Assembly: GCF_004346925.1 (NCBI RefSeq)
Contig: NZ_CP031167.1
Location: forward strand, 4,360,001 to 4,424,000
Source of the DNA: Stenotrophomonas sp. ASS1
GTDB taxonomy: Bacteria; Pseudomonadota; Gammaproteobacteria; Xanthomonadales; Xanthomonadaceae
Length of the DNA: 64,000 nt
Direction: 5' to 3'
Part shown: positions 43,054 to 52,663 of the stretch, in pieces
How the letters are laid out: each line of letters opens with the position of its first letter
Position numbering within the stretch: the first letter of the stretch is position 1
Program-made: the position numbers and the translations under genes
The notes under the pieces: generated by a model
Seen by the model: only the letters and a program-made list of their open reading frames with translations
Databases searched by the model: none
Told to the model about the DNA's origin: nothing

Positions 43054-44291
43054 AGCTGCTCCAGCACGCGCATGCGGCGGCCGCTTTCGTCGGCCACATA
43101 CGGGTTGTTGGTGTCCCAGGCGTAGCCGGCCAGGATGGAACTGATCATGTCGCGTACTTCGGGCTGCTGCTGCGGGTGGTAGATGATCTTCTGGAAGCCG
43201 CCCTCGTACCAGCTTTCAACGAAGCGGCGGAAGGTCTTCACGCCGGCACGCAGCGGGATCGAGAATTCAGCTTCCCAGTCGACGGTTTCGCCGGCATAGC
43301 GGCGCGCCAGGCATTCGCTGGCCAGCTGCGCGGACTTGAAGGCGATGGTGACGCCGGAGGAGAACACCGGGTCAAGGAACTCGCCGGCATTGCCCAGCAG
43401 GGCGTAGCCCGGGCCCCACAACGAGCTGACATTGGCCGAGTAACCGGTGATGCGACGCACCGGCAGCACCGCCCATTCGGCGTTGGCCAGCAGCCGGGTC
43501 AGGTTCGGGTCCTCGCCAACGATGGCCTGCAGCTTCTGCAGGTCGTCGCCTTCGTAACGTTCGAAGAACGACGGCTCGGCGACCACGCCCAGCGAGCAGC
43601 AGCCGTTGGAGAACGGGATCGTCCAGTACCAGACGTCGATGTGCTCGGGATGGGTGGTGATCAGGATCTTGTTGCGATCGAAGTCCGCTTCGGCCGGAAT
43701 GTTGTCGCGCACGTGGCAGAAGATCGCGCCGCGCACCGGGAAGTTGGACGGCGATTCCAGCTGCAGCAGGCGTGGCAGCAGGCGCGCGAAGCCGGATGCA
43801 TCGAGGATGAAATCGGCCTCGATGCGGTACTCGCTGCCGTCCGGACGACGCACGGTCACCGCCGGCTGCTCGCCCGGCTCGACCGCAAGCACTTCATCGC
43901 CGAAGCGCAGCGTGGTGCCCATGCGCTCCGCGCCGCGCGCCAGCACGTTGTCGAAGTCGGCGCGCTGCACCTGGTAGGTGGTGCCCCAACCCGGCGAGAA
44001 CTTCTTCCTGAAGTCGAACGCGGTGCGCGCCTCGCCATGCACGAAGGCCGCGCCGTTCTTGTGCTGGAAGCCCGCTTCGACCACGTCCTGCAGCAGGCCT
44101 GCCGCTTCGATGTACTCCATGCTCTGCGGCAGCAGGCTTTCACCGATCGAGAAGCGCGGGAACTGCTGGCGCTCCAGCATCAGCACCTGGCGGCCCTGCT
44201 GGCGCAGCATCGCCGCGGCCACCGAGCCGGCCGGGCCTGCGCCGATGATCAGGATTTCAGTGCGTTCGACAGCATCCACAGCAGTACTCAT
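43041..44291 (-). CDS. FAD-dependent halogenase-like oxidoreductase
   Basis: A 416-residue flavoprotein with the FAD loop ILIIGAGPAGSVAAAMLRQQG, an LDASG-type stretch (DASGFARLLPRLL), and WYWTIPFSNG, which fits the WxWxIP motif of flavin-dependent halogenases. Xanthomonadins are brominated aryl polyenes, so this is the natural candidate for ring halogenation; a geranylgeranyl-reductase-like hydroxylase role is the alternative. The catalytic lysine could not be assigned with certainty. It follows the MMPL gene after 52 bases. Confidence 0.8.
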   Translation of the reverse strand: MSTAVDAVERTEILIIGAGPAGSVAAAMLRQQGRQVLMLERQQFPRFSIGESLLPQSMEYIEAAGLLQDVVEAGFQHKNGAAFVHGEARTAFDFRKKFSPGWGTTYQVQRADFDNVLARGAERMGTTLRFGDEVLAVEPGEQPAVTVRRPDGSEYRIEADFILDASGFARLLPRLLQLESPSNFPVRGAIFCHVRDNIPAEADFDRNKILITTHPEHIDVWYWTIPFSNGCCSLGVVAEPSFFERYEGDDLQKLQAIVGEDPNLTRLLANAEWAVLPVRRITGYSANVSSLWGPGYALLGNAGEFLDPVFSSGVTIAFKSAQLASECLARRYAGETVDWEAEFSIPLRAGVKTFRRFVESWYEGGFQKIIYHPQQQPEVRDMISSILAGYAWDTNNPYVADESGRRMRVLEQLCSA

Positions 44292-44343
44292 CGGGGCGTC
44301 CTTGTTGCTCGATCAGGGGAAAGAAGAAAAGCGGAAGGCGGAC

Positions 44344-46719
44344 TCAGGCCGGCGGCAGGTCATGCGGTGGCGGCCGGAACAGTGGCGAGATCAACCAGAC
44401 CAGGCCGATGCCGAACAGCAGGGTCAGGCCGAACGCGCGCAGCGCCGGGGTCTGCGACAGGCCCAGCAGGCCGAACGACAGCCAGGTGCTGGCCGCGCCC
44501 ACGCACACTGCCAGCCAGGCGCTGGCATCGCCACGGTGCTCGATCAGGAAGATGCCGTAGTCGATGCCCATGCCCAGCAGCAGCATCAGTGCCAGCACGT
44601 TGAACAGCTGCAGCGGCTGGCCGAACAGACCCAGCAGGCCCAGGGTCAAGGCACCGGCAATCAGGGTCGGCGCGAACACGCGCCAGGCCTGGCGGCGGTA
44701 GCGCAGCCACAGCGCGCCGAACACCAGCGCGATGCCGACCAGCAGCAGCCCACCCATCAGCTTGCGGTAGTGGCCCAGCAGCGTGGAGAAGTCGGCGGTG
44801 CGGTCCACCCAGCGCACGCCGGGCAGGCCTTCGGCCGCGCCCTGCAGGGTGGCCAGCGCATCGGCGCGCGACAGGTCATCGACCATCACCACGCTGATCA
44901 TCTGCCCACCGACCTCACCCACCCACAGGTGACGGAACGGCTGCGAGGCCGGCGAGGCCAGGAAGGCTTCGGCGGTCAGCGGCGCGGCGGCGAAGGCCGG
45001 CCGCGGCAGCGGCTCGCCCACGGCTTCGGACACCGCCGCCAACACGCCCGGTTCCACCTTGGCGGTCAGCGCGGCATCGGCCTGCTGGCGCGCCGGCGAT
45101 GGCAGCCAGTCACTGATCGCGCGGTAGCCACCGATGCGCTTGTCGCTGGTCAGTGCGCGCAGGCGTCCGGTCAGCGCTTCTTCGCGCTCCAGCAGCTGCG
45201 CCGCGTCGGCGCCCTGCACCAGGTAGAACTGTGCCGGGCTGGGCATGCCCAGCAACTGGCTCAAGCGGATCTGCTGCGCCATCAATGCCGGCGGCGACGA
45301 CTGCAGGCTGCGCAGGTCGTCGTTGCTCTGCAGGCGCGCGATGCCTACGGCAGACAGTGCCAGCGTGATCACCACGAACATCGTCACCGCGCGGCGGCCA
45401 TGCAGGCGCGGGAAACGCTCCAGCGTGTTGCCCAGCCACTGCGAGAAGCGGGTCTGGCGGATCTCGCCACCATCCAGCCACGGGAACCAGAAGATCACCG
45501 TGAGGAAGGCGGCAGCCAGGCCGACCACCGAGAACAGCGCCATCTGGCGCAGGCCCGGGAACGGGGCCAGGCCCAATGCCAGGTAGGCCAGCGCACTGGT
45601 CAGCAGGGCCAGCCACAGGCCAGGCAGCAGGTGTCGCAGCAGCTTCCAGCGACGATCGGCCGGCTCGGCCTGGCGCGAGGCAAACCAGTGGATGCCGTAA
45701 TCCTCGGCCACGCCCACCAGCGATGCACCGAACACCAGGGTCAGCACATGCACCTTGCCGAACACCAGCACGGTCACCGCCAGCGCCACACCACAGCCGA
45801 TCAGCAGCGAGGCGGCCACCAGCAGGATCGGCCGCAGCGAGCGGAATGCCAGCCACACCAGCAGCAGCACCGCCGCCAGCGACCCCCAACCGATGGTGTT
45901 GATCTCCTGGTTGGCCTGCACCGCGGCGGCCTCGGCATGCAGCGGCACGCCGGCGTGCAGGATTTCCAGCTCCGGCGCCGCTGCTTTTGCGGCCTGCCCG
46001 GCACGTTCCAGCAGGCCATCGAGATGGCGCTCGCCATCCAGCTGGAACGCCGAGCCGGGCGTATCGAACTGCAGCACGGCCCAGTGCCTGCCCTCGGCTT
46101 CAAGCAGGCCGTCATCGCCCAACCGCAGCCCCGACCCCTGCGCCTGCTGCTGCCACCATTGCGGCCACAGCGACAACGGGTCCTGCCGCCAGTCGGTCAG
46201 GCGCGGCGCGCCCATCGGGCCGTACAGCGCGGCCAACGCCTGTTCGGCCAGCGCGCCCGGCTCGCTGCCCTGCAGCTGCTCGCGCTGGGCCGGGGTCAGC
46301 AGGCGGTCACGGTACGGCGCGTAGAACGCGCGCGCCTCATCGAACCAGCCTTCGATCGAGCCGCTGGGTACCAGCAGGGCGTGATCGGCGTCCTTGGCCA
46401 TGGCCGCGGCAAAAGCCGCCTGCGCACGCTTGGCGGCGGCGCCGTCCTTGCTGCCCAGCAGCACCACCACCTGCCGCGAACTGCCATCGGCGATGCGCCG
46501 GGTGACATCGCTCAACAGGCGGTCGTGTGCATCCTGCGGCAGCAGGGCGAGGATGTCGGTGTCGATCCGCGATTGCTGGCTCCACAGGCGCCACTGCTGC
46601 GCGCCCATCACCAGCAGCACCAGCAGCCAGGCGATGCCCAGCCAGTGCCACCAGCGCCGCAACCGGTCCGGTGCGTTCGATGCCGCGGCCTCACTCAAAG
46701 CGGCGGGCCTCGTCGGCAT
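44344..46719 (-). CDS. MMPL/RND-type exporter of the pigment cluster
   Basis: A 791-residue RND-superfamily protein with two repeats of a helix-periplasmic loop-five-helix bundle. The first helix is at about 25-43; bundle one at about 270-410 (VFGASLVGVAEDYGIHW with the proton-relay aspartate), bundle two at about 640-780 (LMLLLGMGIDYGIFLIEHRG). It is the predicted exporter of the aryl polyene, as in ApeF-like positions of other clusters. It overlaps the LolA-like gene by 29 bases. Confidence 0.9.
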   Translation of the reverse strand: MPTRPAALSEAAASNAPDRLRRWWHWLGIAWLLVLLVMGAQQWRLWSQQSRIDTDILALLPQDAHDRLLSDVTRRIADGSSRQVVVLLGSKDGAAAKRAQAAFAAAMAKDADHALLVPSGSIEGWFDEARAFYAPYRDRLLTPAQREQLQGSEPGALAEQALAALYGPMGAPRLTDWRQDPLSLWPQWWQQQAQGSGLRLGDDGLLEAEGRHWAVLQFDTPGSAFQLDGERHLDGLLERAGQAAKAAAPELEILHAGVPLHAEAAAVQANQEINTIGWGSLAAVLLLVWLAFRSLRPILLVAASLLIGCGVALAVTVLVFGKVHVLTLVFGASLVGVAEDYGIHWFASRQAEPADRRWKLLRHLLPGLWLALLTSALAYLALGLAPFPGLRQMALFSVVGLAAAFLTVIFWFPWLDGGEIRQTRFSQWLGNTLERFPRLHGRRAVTMFVVITLALSAVGIARLQSNDDLRSLQSSPPALMAQQIRLSQLLGMPSPAQFYLVQGADAAQLLEREEALTGRLRALTSDKRIGGYRAISDWLPSPARQQADAALTAKVEPGVLAAVSEAVGEPLPRPAFAAAPLTAEAFLASPASQPFRHLWVGEVGGQMISVVMVDDLSRADALATLQGAAEGLPGVRWVDRTADFSTLLGHYRKLMGGLLLVGIALVFGALWLRYRRQAWRVFAPTLIAGALTLGLLGLFGQPLQLFNVLALMLLLGMGIDYGIFLIEHRGDASAWLAVCVGAASTWLSFGLLGLSQTPALRAFGLTLLFGIGLVWLISPLFRPPPHDLPPA

Positions 46720-47320
46720 TGAGCGTGACCGGCGTCTCGCTCAACGCGCTGAACTGGATCTGCGTGCGGTCCTTGTTGGCCTCCACGATCTCGACCTGGC
46801 GCACGTAGCGGTCGCCCTGCAGGGTCAGCGATTCGAAAGCCTTGGCCAGCATCGCCGACTTCGGCGTCAGGCGCAGCCGCCAGCCTTGTCCTTCACGGCT
46901 GGCCGCCACGTTGAACTGGCTGGACAGCGCCTGCACGTCGCCACTCATCAGCGCGAACATGATCGCGTTCACCGAACGCATCGCCGGTTGCTGCCGTGCA
47001 TCGAGTTCGACGCGGGTGCTGCCATCGCGCTGGCGGCTGAGGATGCGGTCGGCGGTGACCACCACCTCGGAGGGGAACGGCTTGAGCGTGGACCAGATCA
47101 CGCCGTGCTGGCGCGCGACCACGAACCGGCCCTGAGAACGCAGCGGGTTCTTGAAGCCGCTGACCTGCTTTTCCTGGCTGAACTGGCCACGCAGCACATC
47201 CGGCCGGGCCACCGCCTGGGTGATCGCATCGATGGCCGGATCGGCGGCCTGCACCAGCGGTGCGGCCAGCAGCAGCGACGCGCATAGCAGTGCGCGCGCA
47301 AAACGGTTCGCTCGGTTCAT
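46691..47320 (-). CDS. LolA-like periplasmic lipid carrier
   Basis: A 209-residue exported protein: signal peptide LLCASLLLAAPLVQA, then a LolA-like domain (LRGQFSQEKQVSGFKNPLRSQGRFV, GVIWSTLKPFPSE). It lacks the C-terminal loop of true LolA; cluster-borne homologues probably carry the pigment across the periplasm. ATG 47320 overlaps the thioesterase stop by four bases. Confidence 0.85.
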   Translation of the reverse strand: MNRANRFARALLCASLLLAAPLVQAADPAIDAITQAVARPDVLRGQFSQEKQVSGFKNPLRSQGRFVVARQHGVIWSTLKPFPSEVVVTADRILSRQRDGSTRVELDARQQPAMRSVNAIMFALMSGDVQALSSQFNVAASREGQGWRLRLTPKSAMLAKAFESLTLQGDRYVRQVEIVEANKDRTQIQFSALSETPVTLNADEARRFE

Positions 47321-47748
47321 GGCGCGGGCACTCCCAGGCGTTCCCACAGTACCGGCGGGCACTGGTACAGCATTTCCTTGCTGGCCGCGTCCACCGCGAC
47401 CTGGATGGTCATCGCGCGGGTCAGCACCTGGCCACTCTGCGCATCGACGATTTCGTACTCGATCTTCAGCCGGTTCTCCCATTCCACGATGCGCGCGATC
47501 ACGCGCAGGGCCTGGTTGAACAGCAGCGGGCGCACGTACTTCACCCGGGCATCGACCACCGGCCACAGATAGCCCGATTCGAGCATCTGCGGGTAGTCGT
47601 AGTCATAGCGCCCGAGCAGCGCGCAGCGCGCGATCTCGAAGTACTTGAAGTAGTTGCCATGCCAGACCACGTTCATCGGATCGCAGTCATGGAAGGCGGG
47701 GGTCAGCGCAATCTCGCCGGCCCGTTCGATTGCTTCATTCACCGGCAT
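47317..47748 (-). CDS. Acyl-CoA/ACP thioesterase, 4HBT type
   Basis: A 143-residue hotdog thioesterase: LTPAFHDCDPMNVVWHGNYFKYFEIARCALL is the 4-hydroxybenzoyl-CoA thioesterase signature with the aspartate near residue 23. It could release the finished or stalled chain, or edit the starter. ATG 47748 overlaps the ammonia lyase stop by 14 bases. Confidence 0.87.
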   Translation of the reverse strand: MPVNEAIERAGEIALTPAFHDCDPMNVVWHGNYFKYFEIARCALLGRYDYDYPQMLESGYLWPVVDARVKYVRPLLFNQALRVIARIVEWENRLKIEYEIVDAQSGQVLTRAMTIQVAVDAASKEMLYQCPPVLWERLGVPAP

Positions 47749-49285
47749 ACAGCTCCCAACGTTGCGCGCGGATCTCCACCAGCAGCTCCCGCAGTTCGCG
47801 ATCCAGCGCGCGGTCTTCTTCAACCAGGGCGATGCGCTGCCCCAGGTCGGCGTACATGTCGGCCAGACTGCCATGCAGCTGCGCGTTCAGGCCAACCCGT
47901 TCGCGCAGCGCCAGGCCCTGGCGGGCAGCGACCAGCATCGCGGCCACCACCTGTTCAGTCAGCTCGATCACGCGCAGGCAATCGCGCGCGGCAATGGTGC
48001 CCATGCTGACCTTGTCCTGGTTGTGGCATTCGGTGGAACGCGAGAACACGCTGGCCGGCATGGTCTGCTTCAGCGCTTCGGCGGTCCATGCCGAAACGCT
48101 GATCTGCAGCGCCTTCAGGCCATGGTTGATGGCCGCGCGCGGGCCGGTGGCCGCCGACAGGTTGGCCGGCAGGCCGTGGTTGTAGCGGGCATCGACCACC
48201 AGTGCCAGCTGCCGGTCGAGCAGATCGGCAACGTTGGCCACGGTGTTCTTCAGGGTGTCCATCGCCAGCGCAATGTGGCCCCCGTAGAAGTGGCCGCCAT
48301 GCAGGATGCGCTCGCCGTCGGCATCGATCAGCGGGTTGTCGTTGGCGCTGTTCAGTTCGGTTTCGATCAGCTGGCGCAGGAACGGCAGGCTGTCCTCCAG
48401 CACGCCGATCACATGCGGCGCGCAGCGCAGCGAGTAGCGGTCCTGCAGACGCTGTTCATTGCGCGGCGGACGCTCGCTGTGCAGGTCGCTGCGCAGGCGC
48501 GCGGCGATGCGGCCCTGGCCCGGGTGCGGCTTGGCGGCGAACAGGGTTTCGTCGAAGTGATGCGCGTTGCCGTCGCTGGCCAGCACGTTGAACGCAGTCA
48601 GCCGCGTGGCCATGCGCGCCAGGTAATCGGCGCGCTGCCAGGCCAGGCAGGCCAGGCCGGTCATCACCGCGGTACCGTTCATGATCGCCAGGCCTTCCTT
48701 CGGCCGCAGCTTCAACGGGGTCATGCCGATCTTCGCCAACACATCCGCCGCCGGCTGCACGCGGCCGTCGTGCAGCACCTCGCGCTCGCCGCACAGCACC
48801 GCGGCCACGTAGGACAGCGGGGTCAGGTCACCGCTGGCACCCACCGAGCCCTCGGCCGGAATCATCGGCAGCACGTCGTGCTGCAGCAGTGTGGCCAGGC
48901 CTTCCAGCAGCGGCACACTGACACCGGACATGCCACGCACCAGCGACGCCAGGCGCGCAGCCAGCACCGCGCGGGTCTCGACCGGGTCCAGGTAACGGCC
49001 CAGGCCACAGCCGTGGTAGGTGTACAGGTGGTGCGGCAGCTCAGCCACCAGCGCCGGCGGGATGTTCACCGTGCACGAGTCACCGTAGCCGGTGGTCACG
49101 CCATAGATCACGCCATCCTCGCGCAGCAGGCGGTCGAGGAAGTCGGCACCGCGCTGGATATGCGCGCGGAACGCCGGCGCGTCGCTCAGGGCGGCGTCGC
49201 ACTGGCGCTGGGCCAGGGCAACCACGTCTTCAATGGTCAACGGTGCATCGCCAAAGCGGCACACGGGTACGGCGTCAGTCGTCAT
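47735..49285 (-). CDS. Aromatic amino acid ammonia lyase (HAL/PAL family)
   Basis: A 516-residue lyase. The MIO prosthetic group forms from Ala-Ser-Gly in GSVGASGDLTPLSYVAAVL near residue 165; VIYGVTTGYGDS carries the catalytic tyrosine and FSRSTECHNQDKVSMGTIAARD the downstream active-site block. In an aryl polyene setting it likely supplies a cinnamate- or coumarate-type acid from Phe or Tyr rather than degrading histidine. The selectivity residue near the TYHGCGLG loop differs from HutH, supporting this but not proving it. ATG 49285 is chosen. Confidence 0.88.
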   Translation of the reverse strand: MTTDAVPVCRFGDAPLTIEDVVALAQRQCDAALSDAPAFRAHIQRGADFLDRLLREDGVIYGVTTGYGDSCTVNIPPALVAELPHHLYTYHGCGLGRYLDPVETRAVLAARLASLVRGMSGVSVPLLEGLATLLQHDVLPMIPAEGSVGASGDLTPLSYVAAVLCGEREVLHDGRVQPAADVLAKIGMTPLKLRPKEGLAIMNGTAVMTGLACLAWQRADYLARMATRLTAFNVLASDGNAHHFDETLFAAKPHPGQGRIAARLRSDLHSERPPRNEQRLQDRYSLRCAPHVIGVLEDSLPFLRQLIETELNSANDNPLIDADGERILHGGHFYGGHIALAMDTLKNTVANVADLLDRQLALVVDARYNHGLPANLSAATGPRAAINHGLKALQISVSAWTAEALKQTMPASVFSRSTECHNQDKVSMGTIAARDCLRVIELTEQVVAAMLVAARQGLALRERVGLNAQLHGSLADMYADLGQRIALVEEDRALDRELRELLVEIRAQRWELYAGE

Positions 49286-50216
49286 GCGGAGCCTGATCCC
49301 AGAAGGGGAAGAAATTGAACCAGTCCAACGGGGACTGGATGACCTGGAGTTCCAGCCAGCGTGCGAAGCGCTGCGCCTGTTCGGCCAGTGCGGCGTCGCG
49401 CGAGCCACGCGGCAGCACGATGCGTTCGGCGAACTGTTCGAATGCCACGCGATAGCCCTCGCCCTGGTGCAGGCAGGCCATGGTGTAGACCGGGCAACCC
49501 AGCGCGGCGGCGAGCACATAGGCGCCGATCGGGAACGGCGCGCGGTGGCCAAGGAAATCGGCGGTGACGCTGCGGCCGCCCTGCACCGGCGTGCGGTCGC
49601 CGACGATGGCGACGAAGCCACCCGCCGCCACGCGCTCGGCCAGCATCACCGCCGTGGCCGGGCCCATTTCGGTTACCTGCACCAGTTCCACCGCTGCCAG
49701 TGGGTCCAGCCGCTGCAGCAGGCGGTTGAAGCGCTGCGCATGCGCGGTGTGCACCAGCACAGTGATGCGGAACCCAGGCACCTGTTCGGCCAGCACCTGG
49801 CACAGTTCCAGGCAGCCGATGTGCGCAGTCAGGATCAGCCCGCCTTCGCGGCGCGCGATCTTTTCCAGCACCAGGTCGCGATGCAGGTGGATGCGTTCGG
49901 CCGGATAGCGTCCACCCAGGCCGAGGATCTTGTCCAGCATCGTGTCGGCAAACGCGAAGAAGTGGCGCAGGCTGTCACCCCGGGTCGGCGCGCGACCCAG
50001 CGCACCGCTGTGCGCCTGCAGGCGCTGCAGGTACTGCATCGAGGCCTGGCGGCCAACGCGGTTGCCCAGCCAGTGGCAGGCCACCACCGGCCACACGCAC
50101 AGGCGGAACGGCCAGCGCCCGAACCAGCGGTGCACCCAGCACAGGAACAGCACGCCGGCCACCGACGTCGATTCGCCGATGTCGGCCCAGTGCGGGGCAC
50201 CCTGCGCGGCCGCCAT
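49275..50216 (-). CDS. LpxL/HtrB-like lysophospholipid acyltransferase
   Basis: A 313-residue acyltransferase with an N-terminal hydrophobic anchor (GVLFLCWVHRWFGRWPFRLCVWPVV) and the catalytic HxxxxE in LTAHIGCLELCQVLA near residue 130; VAIVGDRTPVQGG is the second family block. It probably attaches the aryl polyene to a lipid. ATG 50216 is one base after the stop of the glycosyltransferase gene; start and stop nearly abut. Confidence 0.87.
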   Translation of the reverse strand: MAAAQGAPHWADIGESTSVAGVLFLCWVHRWFGRWPFRLCVWPVVACHWLGNRVGRQASMQYLQRLQAHSGALGRAPTRGDSLRHFFAFADTMLDKILGLGGRYPAERIHLHRDLVLEKIARREGGLILTAHIGCLELCQVLAEQVPGFRITVLVHTAHAQRFNRLLQRLDPLAAVELVQVTEMGPATAVMLAERVAAGGFVAIVGDRTPVQGGRSVTADFLGHRAPFPIGAYVLAAALGCPVYTMACLHQGEGYRVAFEQFAERIVLPRGSRDAALAEQAQRFARWLELQVIQSPLDWFNFFPFWDQAPHDD

Positions 50217-50217
50217 C

Positions 50218-50988
50218 TCAGCGCTGCCCCCGCAGGCGGCGCCACAGCAGGCGCGGTGCGCGCCAGAGCATGCCGAAGAACAGGCGGGTGTGCATGCGGC
50301 TGATGCGCACGTTGTCGCGCCACACATCGAAGTGGGACACACCGTCGGCCGGATAGGTCACGCGGGTGGCCAGGTGCTCGACCGGCACCTGCCGCCAGTA
50401 CAGGCGCACCATCACTTCGGTATCGAAATCCATGCGCCGGCCGATGGTTTCCTCGCCGACCAGGCGCAGCACCGGCGGCAGTGGATACACGCGGAAGCCG
50501 CACATGGTGTCGCGCAGGTGCAGCGACAGCGTGTTGATCCAGACCCAGATGTGGGTGGCGTAGCGGCCGTACAGGCGCGCCTTTGGCACGCTCGCGTCGT
50601 AGGCCGGAATGCCACAGATCACTGCATCGGGATGCGAGCGCGCAGCCTCGATGAAGCGTGGCAGATCACTGGTATCGTGCTGGCCGTCGGCATCGATCTG
50701 CAGCACGTGGCTGTAGCCACGCGCGCCCGCCTCGGCGAAACCGGCCAGCATCGCCCCGCCCTTGCCCTGGTTGATGTCCAGGCGCAGCAGGTCGACGCCC
50801 TGGCGCTGTGCCAGCGAACGCAGTGATGCCGCGCACGCCTCATGCGAGCCATCGTCGACCAGCAGGCACGGCAGGCCGGCGGCCTGCACGCCGTCGACCA
50901 CCGCCGCGATGGCGTGCTCGTGGTCGTAGACGGGTATCACCACCAGTGGCGCGAACGCGGCACCGGCAACGGCCGGGTCAGTCCGCAT
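50218..50988 (-). CDS. Glycosyltransferase family 2
   Basis: A 256-residue GT2 enzyme: PLVVIPVYDHEHAIAAVV, the nucleotide-binding LLVDDGSHE, the DXD-type LQIDADGQHD near residue 95, and DFDTEVMVRLYW as the acceptor-side acidic motif. No membrane helix bundle follows, so it is a cytoplasmic or peripheral enzyme. It likely glycosylates the pigment lipid. Its start overlaps the AMP ligase stop by 11 bases. Confidence 0.88.
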   Translation of the reverse strand: MRTDPAVAGAAFAPLVVIPVYDHEHAIAAVVDGVQAAGLPCLLVDDGSHEACAASLRSLAQRQGVDLLRLDINQGKGGAMLAGFAEAGARGYSHVLQIDADGQHDTSDLPRFIEAARSHPDAVICGIPAYDASVPKARLYGRYATHIWVWINTLSLHLRDTMCGFRVYPLPPVLRLVGEETIGRRMDFDTEVMVRLYWRQVPVEHLATRVTYPADGVSHFDVWRDNVRISRMHTRLFFGMLWRAPRLLWRRLRGQR

Positions 50989-52663
50989 CAGCGAAAACCA
51001 CCTTGCCGCTGGCATGCACACCATGGCTGGAGGTGTAGCGGAAGGCCAGCACGTTGCGTGCGGCATCCCAGTCCAGCCGCAGGGTCAGCTCATCGCCCGG
51101 GCGGGCCACGTGCTGGAACTTCACCGCATCCATGCGCAGGAAACCGCTCGGCATCGTGAACGCCTGGCGGCCGAAACGCACCGCCCAGTCCAGCTGGGCC
51201 ACGCCGGGCAGGATCGCCGCCTGCGGGAAGTGGCCCTGGAACGGTCGCAATGCGGGATCGAGGGTCATGCGCAATGTGGCGCTGGCCGCATCACGCTGCT
51301 CCCAGACTGGCACCGGCATCAGCGGCTGGAACAGCGCCGCCAGTGCTGCCTGGGTGACCTTGCCCTGTGCGTTGATCGGCAGCGCCTGCACCAGTCGCCA
51401 GCGGCGCGGCCGGGTGACGGCATCATGGCCCTGTGCCAGGCGTGCCCCCAGACGCTGCGGGAGCGCGCGACGCGCGGCATCGCCACCGGCCAGCAATGCC
51501 GGGTCAGCCGGCACCACCACGGCAGCCAGCTGCTCGCGCTGCCCGGGCAGCACCAGCACGCGCACGTCATCCACTTCGGCGTCTTCGCGCAGCGCACGTT
51601 CCAGCGCATCCAGCGAAACGCGGCGTTCTTCAATCTTGACGATGCGGTCGGCACGGCCCAGCAGGCGGAAGCGGCCATCGGCCAACGCTTCAACGCGGTC
51701 CTGGGTACGCCACCAATCCGGGGTTTCCAGATGTGCGGAGGCCACCGCCAGGCAGCCCTCCTCGATGCGCCACTGCACGCCGGGCAGCGGCTGCCACGGC
51801 GGCAGGTCGGTGTCCCAGCGGCGCCAGGCGATGCCGCCGGTCTCGCTGCTGCCATAGACCTCGGTCGGTGCCACGCCGAGCCACTGCCGCACCTGGCGTG
51901 CGGCGTCTTCCGGCAGCGGGCCGCCAGAGGAGAATACCGCGCGCAGGCGGCCATGCAGGCTGGCCCAGTCGAGCTGCTCGGGCAGGCGCTTGAGGTGGGC
52001 CGGGGTCGCGACCAGCACCGTATCGGTACCGGCCAGCGCACCCACCAGATCTTCGTGGAAGAACCGGCGTGGATGGATCAGGCGGCCGGCAGCCAGCGGC
52101 CACAGCACGCGGAACAGCAGGCCATAGATGTGCTGGTGCGACACCGTGCCATGCACCTGCACGCCTTCCAGCTGCGTGCCGAACGCAGCCTGCAGTGCGT
52201 CCACCTCGCGCGTCAGCTGGTCCATGCGCTTGTTGATCGCACTGGGTTGTCCGGTGCTGCCGGAGGTGAACACGCACAGCTCGCAGGCGCGCTCGTCCAG
52301 CGCCTGAAGACCCTCGTCCGGTGCGGCGTCCAGCGCCGCCAGCGGACGATAATCGGCGGACACGTCGCCTGCGAAACCACTCACCTGCGGCTGCAGCGCC
52401 TGCAGCGTGGCCGGCAGATTGTCGGCAGCCAGGAACACCCGCTTGCCGGCATGCCAGGCACCGAACAACGCAGCGGCAAAGGCCACCGCATCATCGAAAT
52501 ACAGGGCCCAGTCACGGCCTTCGGCCGCCGCAAACGCGGCGCGCCAGGCCAGTACGCGCTGGCGGAAGCGGGCGTGGTCGATCACCTCGCCATCGCAGAC
52601 GCCAACGCTTCGATGCGGCCGCGCCGCCAGCAGCAGCCGGTCCAGGGCAATCCACTCAGCCAT
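50978..52663 (-). CDS. AMP-dependent acyl ligase fused to a hotdog dehydratase
   Basis: A 561-residue fusion. Residues about 1-455 are an ANL-family adenylating enzyme (P-loop VFTSGSTGQPSAINK near 130; YGSSETGGIAWR near 270; LLGRADRIVKIEERRVSLD near 340). Residues about 465-561 are a FabA/FabZ-like domain with GHFPQAAILPGVAQLDW carrying the histidine. The ligase should activate the aromatic starter and load it on a carrier protein; the fused domain corresponds to the separate ApeI-like dehydratase of other clusters. It overlaps the membrane protein gene by eight bases. Confidence 0.87.
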   Translation of the reverse strand: MAEWIALDRLLLAARPHRSVGVCDGEVIDHARFRQRVLAWRAAFAAAEGRDWALYFDDAVAFAAALFGAWHAGKRVFLAADNLPATLQALQPQVSGFAGDVSADYRPLAALDAAPDEGLQALDERACELCVFTSGSTGQPSAINKRMDQLTREVDALQAAFGTQLEGVQVHGTVSHQHIYGLLFRVLWPLAAGRLIHPRRFFHEDLVGALAGTDTVLVATPAHLKRLPEQLDWASLHGRLRAVFSSGGPLPEDAARQVRQWLGVAPTEVYGSSETGGIAWRRWDTDLPPWQPLPGVQWRIEEGCLAVASAHLETPDWWRTQDRVEALADGRFRLLGRADRIVKIEERRVSLDALERALREDAEVDDVRVLVLPGQREQLAAVVVPADPALLAGGDAARRALPQRLGARLAQGHDAVTRPRRWRLVQALPINAQGKVTQAALAALFQPLMPVPVWEQRDAASATLRMTLDPALRPFQGHFPQAAILPGVAQLDWAVRFGRQAFTMPSGFLRMDAVKFQHVARPGDELTLRLDWDAARNVLAFRYTSSHGVHASGKVVFADAD

